This document shows, piece after piece, positions 1 to 4,976 of a stretch of DNA of 9,357 nt; positions within the stretch are counted from its first letter, which is position 1, and every line of letters starts with the position of its first letter. The stretch is from Hyphomicrobiales bacterium. Its GTDB lineage: Bacteria; Pseudomonadota; Alphaproteobacteria; Rhizobiales; GCA-2746425. Both the position numbers and the translations under genes were made by a program. The notes below the pieces were generated by a model. The model was not told where the DNA came from, did not search any database, and worked only from the letters and a program-made list of their open reading frames with translations. Location of the stretch: NCBI GenBank assembly GCA_002746425.1, contig NVXB01000039.1, positions 1 through 9,357 of the forward strand. The letters run 5' to 3'.

Positions 1-367
1 GCGCTCTCCCCGTGCACCCCTCAAGCCGATGGCGTAGATCAGGCATTGAGCCCGATCATACCATTTAAACATATCGCTGTTTAATCTCTCGCAAACATTT
101 GGCAGTTTGCATTGCCAGTGATTATCCAGGACCGCGAACTTGATTGGCGAATTGCATAGAGTGAAAGCAATTCACCATTTTGATATCCTGTACGATGCTT
201 TTTAAGCTGGGTGCTTTCGACCCAAAGTGGAGTTATGAAACGCAAGTTCCTAGTGACTTTCATCCTAACACAAGTTACATACACTTTATGTGTTACTGTG
301 GTCAAAATACGGGTAATTTTCCGCCTGCAAGGGCTACATATTGCGGAACAGGTAGGATGCGGAATCT
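1..367. other. Region without a supported gene
   Basis: I see no convincing coding sequence here. Several short open frames exist on both strands, but none has a good ribosome binding site or a recognisable protein. A minus-strand frame runs open from about 170 to the left edge with an ATG at 72, so a gene start leaving the window cannot be excluded. The right part presumably contains the promoter of the toxin-antitoxin genes that follow. Confidence 0.5.
266..295. promoter_or_regulatory. Inverted repeat upstream of the higBA-like module, possible operator
   Basis: TAACACA at 266-272 and TGTGTTA at 289-295 are perfect 7-base inverted arms with a 16-base spacer. The left arm also sits in a smaller TAAC-N4-GTTA palindrome (266-277). 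HigA-type antitoxins usually repress their own operon by binding palindromes near the promoter, so an operator about 70 bases before the toxin start is plausible. I could not fix convincing -35/-10 boxes. This is inference from symmetry and position only. Confidence 0.3.
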
Positions 368-691
368 TTGGAGCCAGCGTTTTCGAGCAAATTTATGAGG
401 AACTTGGCGACTGAACCCAAAGAAGCCTACAAACACCTAGGTCCTGAAAATGGACAAGTGTTCATAGGTTTGGTCGCGGATTTCAGGGCAGCCCTCTTCG
501 CAGGCGACGTACCTAGTGACCCGATGTCCGTGAGAAGGGAAGGCAATCGATTTGAACTTGAATGGTTCGTTGCCTCTGGTTGCTCTGTGAAAACCGTGGT
601 AGCCGCTAAGGGCAACTCAGATGATGCTTGGAAAGATGCTCATCGAATTCGGTTAGAGTGCGTAACACATGGAAAGGAGATTTTGGCTTGA
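368..691 (+). CDS. HigB/RelE-like toxin of a type II toxin-antitoxin module
   Basis: A 107-residue protein that I match by eye to the plasmid-maintenance killer (HigB-like) group of the RelE superfamily. These are small ribosome-dependent mRNA endonucleases in the cytoplasm. Shared features in order are an opening MEPAFSSK, a LGPENGQV segment near residues 25-32, a helical LVADFRAA segment, the G-x-x-F-E-L-E-W strand, and a C-terminal W-x-x-A-x-R-I strand ending near THG. The start is TTG at 368: an in-frame TAG lies at 353-355, no ATG or GTG lies between, and the next in-frame ATG (395) would remove the conserved N-terminus. The stop overlaps the next gene's start (TGATG), so translation is probably coupled. 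The toxin-before-antitoxin order fits higBA. The sequence is divergent, so activity is uncertain. Confidence 0.6.
   Translation: MEPAFSSKFMRNLATEPKEAYKHLGPENGQVFIGLVADFRAALFAGDVPSDPMSVRREGNRFELEWFVASGCSVKTVVAAKGNSDDAWKDAHRIRLECVTHGKEILA
674..680 (+). promoter_or_regulatory. Ribosome binding site fixing the antitoxin start
   Basis: AAGGAGA lies 10 bases before the ATG at 691. This favours that start over an in-frame alternative at 628, which would place 21 unrelated residues before the HigA-type HTH and overlap the toxin gene by over 60 bases. Confidence 0.7.
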
Positions 692-1815
692 TGTTTGAAC
701 CAAATTGGGCCTCCCCACCGGGTGATACCATTTCCCGACTTGCCGCAGCTAGCAATCTCTCTACCCATGAACTGGCCGAGCGCATCGGGTTTGAAGAGGA
801 TGTGTTTGCCGGAATCATGGAAGGCAGTATCCAAATATGCGATGAAATCGCTGAAGCCCTTTCAGAAGAGCTTGGCGCCTCGTGTCAGTTTTGGATAAAC
901 CGGTACGACCAATTCCTTGCTGATAAAGCACGGCTTGAGGCTTCGCTACCTGCTGCGTGTCTTTCGACATGGGGGCAAACATTTCCAGTTCGATCGCTAC
1001 GTGAATTGGGCTGGTTGCCGAAACGCTCGCGTGGTGAACAGCTGTCGGAAGATATCTTGAATTTCTTTGGGTGCGATAGTATTCGGGATTGGAATGTGAG
1101 ATATTCTGCAGGGATAGGTCAAGTGGCTTTCCGCACATCGTTTGCCTTTGAAGCCGACGAAATGGCCACTTTGGCATGGCTACGTGTTGGCGAGGCACAA
1201 TGTGAAGGGATTCCCCTTCAAAAATTCTCTGCTACCACTTTTCGAGAGTGCCTGTCTGCGCTGAAAAGACTCTGTGCATACAAGCACCCCAATGTTTTTT
1301 TCCCAAAACTTCAAAAGGCGTGTGCTGAACTAGGTGTTGGACTGGTTAGTTCCAAGGCTCCAAAGGGCTGCAGAGCGAGCGGGGCTACGTGGACAAACAC
1401 GAGTGGAAATCCAATTATCATGTTGAGTTTTCGCTATTTGAGCGAAGACCATTTTTGGTTCACATTCTTTCACGAAGCTGCACACGTGATTCTACACGGC
1501 ACTGACCATATCTCAGTGGACGGGACAGATCCCTCGCCTTTTGGCGGATCTCAGTGCGAAGATGAAGCGGATGGTTTTGCTCAAGACGCTCTGATTTCGG
1601 CTGAACTGAGGGACGAAATGTTGAATGCTGCTCCCACACGTTCGCATGCCCGAAGAATGGCCCGGCAGGCAGGTGTAACACCGGGCATCGTGGTAGGGCA
1701 GCTACAAAAATTTGGGGTTATACAGCGGCACCAATTCAATGACCTCAAGCGCCGATACAATTGGCAAGGTGACACTTTGATACCTAGACTTAATCAACCT
1801 CGGAAAAAGACATAG
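691..1815 (+). CDS. HigA-type HTH antitoxin fused to an ImmA/IrrE metallopeptidase
   Basis: A 374-residue, probably cytoplasmic DNA-binding regulator. Residues about 9-75 form an XRE/HigA helix-turn-helix: it begins SPPGDTISRL, has LSTHELAERIG as the helix-turn-helix core and ends ELGASCQFWIN, which parallels the 'LG-S-EFWL' end of HigA proteins. The C-terminal half carries an ImmA/IrrE (zincin) domain with HEAAH at 261-265 and a likely third metal ligand at E292 in CEDEADGFA. By family analogy it neutralises the upstream toxin and represses the module, and the peptidase may cleave a regulator or itself under stress. The start at 691 is set by AAGGAGA and the TGATG overlap with the toxin. The 3' end overlaps the convergent minus-strand gene by 22 bases. 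HigA-type HTH proteins with this C-terminal domain are a known class and the metal-binding residues look intact. Confidence 0.85.
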   Translation: MFEPNWASPPGDTISRLAAASNLSTHELAERIGFEEDVFAGIMEGSIQICDEIAEALSEELGASCQFWINRYDQFLADKARLEASLPAACLSTWGQTFPVRSLRELGWLPKRSRGEQLSEDILNFFGCDSIRDWNVRYSAGIGQVAFRTSFAFEADEMATLAWLRVGEAQCEGIPLQKFSATTFRECLSALKRLCAYKHPNVFFPKLQKACAELGVGLVSSKAPKGCRASGATWTNTSGNPIIMLSFRYLSEDHFWFTFFHEAAHVILHGTDHISVDGTDPSPFGGSQCEDEADGFAQDALISAELRDEMLNAAPTRSHARRMARQAGVTPGIVVGQLQKFGVIQRHQFNDLKRRYNWQGDTLIPRLNQPRKKT

Positions 1816-2732
1816 TTTTCAGGGCTCTTTTGCCAATTGCAGAGGCTATCTTCGATCACCTGCTTGCCAACGTTGAGAACTTCATCGAGAGCGTCGACAC
1901 GTGGCTCTAACACTTTGCCTGTGATTGCATGTTTTCGGTCGCCAAAGAAGAGTAACTTAGCACCATCCAATGGCCCAGACGCGCCATTCAAATAGACACT
2001 GCCCGGTACGATTGGTGCGAGCTCCAACTTACCTAGCATTGTAAGAAAATCAAACCTTCCAAGCCGCCCCCCGCCAAATCTAGATATACCCATCATAGAT
2101 AGGTATAGTTCATGGAAAGCGGCTCGCGGCTCTTGCCCAACCTTCTCATGTGTTGCCACTATTCTCTCGCGGAAACCACCAAATTTGGTTTGCCAGTCGT
2201 AAAATGTACGAAAAGTTTTCGCAATCGCTTCCGGCTTCTTGCTTTCGAATTTTCGATGGTTTGAGAACCTTCCGGATACGTCAAGGCTAGCAAGATTGTT
2301 CTTATTTGCTATCAACATATTCTCGAAGGCTTGCGGAGAATCTCTATAGGCTGCAAACGCCCATTTCGGTCCAACGTCAAATGAGCCATACACGTTTGCT
2401 GACAACTTCCATCCATCTAACGCATGCTTGCCGAAATGAGTAAGGATGAAAGTTAACCACACTGCTTCGTCGAACTCTCTTTTCCTGCTGAGATAGATCG
2501 CTCCTCTTAATGGGTCAAAAATACTGGAGTGTGGATCACATCGAGCTGGGTCTACTTTCCGCATCAGCAAAGCGTTTATGTATGAAATACGACGAAGGCT
2601 CGATACAATTTGTTGCGCCCAGCATTGCTTTTGAGCCGCCGTTGCTATGCCTGGGAGTGGGCCAAACTCATGCTCAATCCTTTCGATTTTCGCAAGGATG
2701 TCTATAAGTTCATCTCTATGGATACCGGCCAT
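1794..2732 (-). CDS. Alpha-glutamyl/putrescinyl thymine pyrophosphorylase (clade 3)-like protein
   Basis: A 312-residue soluble protein that I recognise from memory as the family named alpha-glutamyl/putrescinyl thymine pyrophosphorylase clade 3. It is related to enzymes proposed to displace pyrophosphate from activated hydroxymethyl-pyrimidines in phage DNA and attach an amino acid or polyamine. Motifs seen are THFGKH (98-103), GRFSNHRKFES (154-164), GRFDFLTMLGK (225-235), NGASGPLDGAKLLF (249-262), and a conserved-looking end with EDSLCNWQKSP (294-304) and terminal FFRG. The length fits a single-domain member. ATG at 2732 is chosen over TTG at 2738 because AGGGAG (2745-2740) lies 7 bases before it. 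The start is 2 bases after the upstream gene's stop, so the two are co-translated. No member of clade 3 is characterised to my knowledge, and substrate and reaction are unknown. Confidence 0.6.
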   Translation of the reverse strand: MAGIHRDELIDILAKIERIEHEFGPLPGIATAAQKQCWAQQIVSSLRRISYINALLMRKVDPARCDPHSSIFDPLRGAIYLSRKREFDEAVWLTFILTHFGKHALDGWKLSANVYGSFDVGPKWAFAAYRDSPQAFENMLIANKNNLASLDVSGRFSNHRKFESKKPEAIAKTFRTFYDWQTKFGGFRERIVATHEKVGQEPRAAFHELYLSMMGISRFGGGRLGRFDFLTMLGKLELAPIVPGSVYLNGASGPLDGAKLLFFGDRKHAITGKVLEPRVDALDEVLNVGKQVIEDSLCNWQKSPENYVFFRG

Positions 2733-2734
2733 GC

Positions 2735-3820
2735 TCAAACTCCCTTATCAGTGTTTTCGAACAGGTCGCGGACAGTGGGTAGTTTTTTTTCCAGCCTGCC
2801 TAAAATATAAATCCCATACACGGGGGATATCCTATTTTTTATCTCAACTATCCTGCGCAACTGCGGTCGTTCAACGCTCCGACCATTAGCTTGTTTGTCC
2901 AATTCCTTAAATATTTTGTGAATTCTAAAAAGTTCAATCAAATCTGACCAATACTGGTCCAATTCCATCGAGTTCTGATATTCCACATCACCAAGCCTTA
3001 TCGCTTTCTCAGCCTTCTTTACAATGTTGATGCTCCGCCAAGGGTTACCCGATGGCATTTCAGGCATTGGAACAAAATCATGCAGACCTTCATCAAAATA
3101 AGCCTGTGCCTTTGTTGCTGAGTTGTTCGTGGGTAAATTTTTCGTAGCAATGCGGTCATGATAGAGATGCAAGCTCGTCACGGAATGGGTATATGTTCCA
3201 AGTCCGACCTCAAGCTCACGGGCGGCAATTTCCTGCAGCATCGTGAATGAAAAGAGGTCATGTGGCAGGCCAAGAAAAGCATCATTTGAACGCATATGGG
3301 TATGCATCAACAATTGTTTATTCCGGATTGCAAACTGAAGAGTACAGGTACAGGGCTTATCCTTATTTCTGGGTTTGTCATCAGAGTTTGCAAAAATTTG
3401 AATAACTGCATTACGTGAGCCAGGCCTCTCTTTCAAGTTATTGATAACTCGGTCCCATTGACTTTTGCCAGCTTTCATTTTTTCAGTGCCGAGGCCAAAT
3501 ATCCTTGGGCCATAGGCTCCATTGATCTTCACTCCATCATTTGAAAACTCGGGATAGCTCGCAATGTAGTGTTTGATGAACTCAAGACTCTCATCACCTG
3601 CTAGGTACCAAAAAAGCTCCCCCAATGGACTAAATGCTTTCGCGCGTGAAAATGATCGGCTAAGTCGGGCTCTTGGGTTTCTTAATTCAAGGAGCGCTCC
3701 GAAGATCTCAGTGCTTTTTCCTTTGCTAGACACAACTTCATTGGTGCCCCGTCGGGCAAGAAGTTTCTTAAAAACAGCGCGCATCAGGTCGTCAATACTA
3801 TCTTCGCTAGCGTGAAACAT
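2735..3820 (-). CDS. Thymidylate synthase-fold enzyme, probable (d)CMP hydroxymethylase-like
   Basis: A 361-residue protein of the thymidylate synthase/pyrimidine hydroxymethylase superfamily, about 100 residues longer than ThyA. Aligned by eye to E. coli ThyA, it has GELFWYLAGD (67-76, holding the counterpart of Glu58), INGAYGPRIFG (99-109), a single phosphate Arg in GSRNA (R136), the nucleophile Cys157 in KPCTCTLQF, MRSND (176-180) then FLGLPHD, and SLHLYHD with His218/Tyr220. ThyA's Asn177, which selects uracil, is replaced by Asp188. Asp here is the hallmark of dCMP-using enzymes such as T4 gene 42. The CT-x-T-x-Q-x-x-IR segment and MRSND also match T4 better than ThyA. I therefore infer 5-hydroxymethylation (or methylation) of dCMP or CMP using methylene-tetrahydrofolate. 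The C-terminal 130 residues are extra and unassigned. It is the first gene of an operon with the pyrophosphorylase-like gene. Confidence 0.75.
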   Translation of the reverse strand: MFHASEDSIDDLMRAVFKKLLARRGTNEVVSSKGKSTEIFGALLELRNPRARLSRSFSRAKAFSPLGELFWYLAGDESLEFIKHYIASYPEFSNDGVKINGAYGPRIFGLGTEKMKAGKSQWDRVINNLKERPGSRNAVIQIFANSDDKPRNKDKPCTCTLQFAIRNKQLLMHTHMRSNDAFLGLPHDLFSFTMLQEIAARELEVGLGTYTHSVTSLHLYHDRIATKNLPTNNSATKAQAYFDEGLHDFVPMPEMPSGNPWRSINIVKKAEKAIRLGDVEYQNSMELDQYWSDLIELFRIHKIFKELDKQANGRSVERPQLRRIVEIKNRISPVYGIYILGRLEKKLPTVRDLFENTDKGV

Positions 3821-3905
3821 ATCTGATCAATTCGCCTTTTGGTTGTTCTTTGCGAAAGTTACATCCGAATACAAGAAAACATCACGAACAACAAACAATT
3901 TATAC

Positions 3906-4376
3906 TCAGTATTTTCTCGGCCTACCCACATGCACACCGCGCGCCTTTGCAGCAGCCATGCCAGCTTTGGTGCGCTCACTGATTTGCTCACGTTCAAACT
4001 CCGCAAATACCGCCAATTGTCCAAACACCATGCGCCCAAGTGCCGTTCGGGTGTCGATACCTTGGGTGATGGCATGAAAATCAATGCCGCGTTTTTGTAG
4101 ATTATCTAGCAGGGTCAAAAGATGCAGTGTTGATCGTCCAAGGCGGTCCAGCTTCCACACCATCAATGTGTCGCCTGCCTGCAATGTCGCTAATAGCTCA
4201 TCAAGCCCCGCGCGTTTGGTGATTTTCCCTGATACGCCATGATCGCCGTAAATCACCTCACAACCGGCTGATTTTAGCGCATCAATCTGCAATGCCTCGC
4301 TCTGATCACGGTCAGAGACACGGATATATCCAATTTTCTTGCCGTGTCTTTTGGTCGTTTGTTTGGTCACATTCAT
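3906..4376 (-). CDS. Serine recombinase (resolvase/invertase family) lacking the C-terminal HTH
   Basis: A 156-residue small serine recombinase. The catalytic domain is complete: YIRVS with nucleophile Ser21 and Arg19, the WKLDRLGRS block (D77, R78, R81), TALGRMVFGQLAVFAEFERE, and the start of the long E helix (ERTKAGMAAAK). Resolvases and invertases normally continue with a helix-turn-helix of about 35-40 residues after GRPRK. Here the frame stops at GRPRKY, and no HTH-like sequence appears in the other two frames downstream. The protein may therefore be inactive, or may depend on another DNA-binding partner. It would ordinarily resolve plasmid multimers or cointegrates, or invert DNA. It sits between the accessory block and the transfer backbone, reading toward the hydroxymethylase gene. 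No strong ribosome binding site precedes the ATG; GAGTGAG lies about 10 bases upstream. Confidence 0.88.
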   Translation of the reverse strand: MNVTKQTTKRHGKKIGYIRVSDRDQSEALQIDALKSAGCEVIYGDHGVSGKITKRAGLDELLATLQAGDTLMVWKLDRLGRSTLHLLTLLDNLQKRGIDFHAITQGIDTRTALGRMVFGQLAVFAEFEREQISERTKAGMAAAKARGVHVGRPRKY

Positions 4377-4417
4377 ATCAGAAACTCACTCTAATTCAGT
4401 GCGTTATGCAAGTTTGG

Positions 4418-4433
4418 GTGCATGCATATGCAC
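4418..4433. repeat. Short palindrome upstream of the recombinase gene
   Basis: GTGCAT at 4418-4423 and ATGCAC at 4428-4433 are inverted arms around a 4-base spacer, about 40 bases before the recombinase start. It could be a regulator or recombinase binding subsite. Position and symmetry are the only evidence. Confidence 0.35.
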
Positions 4434-4460
4434 TCTCAAAAAGGGTTCCCTTTAAGAGTG
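4431..4460. repeat. Imperfect inverted repeat, first copy of the AAAAGGGTTCCCTTT element
   Basis: CACTCT (4431-4436) and AGAGTG (4455-4460) form outer arms around an AAAGGG-TT-CCCTTT core, with a 2-base bulge between them. The 15-base core at 4439-4453 reappears exactly, in reverse orientation, at 4556-4570. It lies where the recombinase promoter should be, so an operator or a res/recombination subsite is the natural guess. Confidence 0.45.
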
Positions 4461-4550
4461 GCTGTGACAGTGAATTTGAAGAATGAATGTTTCTAATTGA
4501 ATCAATGTTTTACGGAAAAATCAAGAACAAATAGGGAGCAAAATTGATAG

Positions 4551-4574
4551 TTTGAAAAGGGAACCCTTTTCAAA
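4551..4574. repeat. Perfect 11-bp-arm palindrome, second inverted copy of the element
   Basis: TTTGAAAAGGG at 4551-4561 and CCCTTTTCAAA at 4564-4574 are perfect inverted arms around AA. The core is the reverse complement of that at 4439-4453, and 102 bases lie between the two core copies. It is not followed by a T-run, so it does not look like an intrinsic terminator. It lies about 40 bases before the small membrane protein gene, which leaves room for a role in that gene's control or as the second half of a recombination site. Confidence 0.5.
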
Positions 4575-4614
4575 TGTGATGTCGTTACAGTGCTTGCTAA
4601 TTGGAAACACACCC

Positions 4615-4962
4615 ATGGCAAAGGTCCGAATAAAATATATTGTCGTCGCTGTTCTCAGCCTTTCTTTACTTGCTCTTAGTTGGAGTTTTTTTGTAGCGTT
4701 AAGTGCATTGATAAGTGAGTTATGGAGGGGAAGACCCGCGACAGTAATAGGGCTTGCCATGATTATTATTCCTATATTTTTGGCCTTCCCAATTCACTAT
4801 TTTCTGAATATCAGACGAACCAGCACAAGCGGTGTTATCCTCGTAAATAGCTTTTATGATTATGTCGGGCATGGGCTATTGAATTTAACAGCGCGATTGA
4901 CCCTCACAGGGTCAATTTTTGCTGGTGTATTCATCCTGCTATTTGGATTTGATATTCGGTGA
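4615..4962 (+). CDS. Small unrecognised membrane protein
   Basis: A 115-residue hydrophobic protein of no family I recognise. It begins MAKVRIKYIV and has an N-terminal hydrophobic stretch (about residues 7-33), a second (about 44-64, rich in I, P and F, followed by the basic NIRR), and a third at the C-terminus (about 95-113) ending GFDIR. It is therefore probably an inner-membrane protein with three spans. I chose ATG at 4615, with a weak GGAAAC 6 bases upstream. A TTG at 4552 would start inside the 24-base palindrome and add an unlikely leader. The gene ends 14 bases from the end of the convergent transfer gene. It could be an accessory transfer or entry-exclusion protein, but nothing in the sequence proves that. 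Confidence 0.5.
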   Translation: MAKVRIKYIVVAVLSLSLLALSWSFFVALSALISELWRGRPATVIGLAMIIIPIFLAFPIHYFLNIRRTSTSGVILVNSFYDYVGHGLLNLTARLTLTGSIFAGVFILLFGFDIR

Positions 4963-4976
4963 TGATAATAGATATG

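Noticed and set aside
1..72. Partial minus-strand gene starting at ATG 72 and leaving the window
   Set aside because: Only 24 codons are visible, with no ribosome binding site and no recognisable family; it is mentioned only as a possibility in the left region.
180..414. Two overlapping plus-strand frames before the toxin gene
   Set aside because: Their composition is unlike real proteins here, they have no start signals, and both run into the toxin gene in other frames.
628..690. Upstream extension of the antitoxin frame to a start at 628
   Set aside because: It would overlap the toxin gene by over 60 bases, has no ribosome binding site and adds residues foreign to HigA; ATG 691 has AAGGAGA and the TGATG junction.
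2735..3820. Calling this gene thyA
   Set aside because: The protein is about 100 residues longer than ThyA, Asn177 is replaced by Asp, and active-site segments match dCMP hydroxymethylase better.
3827..4084. Minus-strand frame overlapping the recombinase end, tested as a frameshifted HTH continuation
   Set aside because: Its downstream part has no helix-turn-helix character; the overlap is a shadow of the recombinase.
4551..4574. Intrinsic terminator at the 24-base palindrome
   Set aside because: No T-run follows the stem on either strand, and there is no gene ending just before it.
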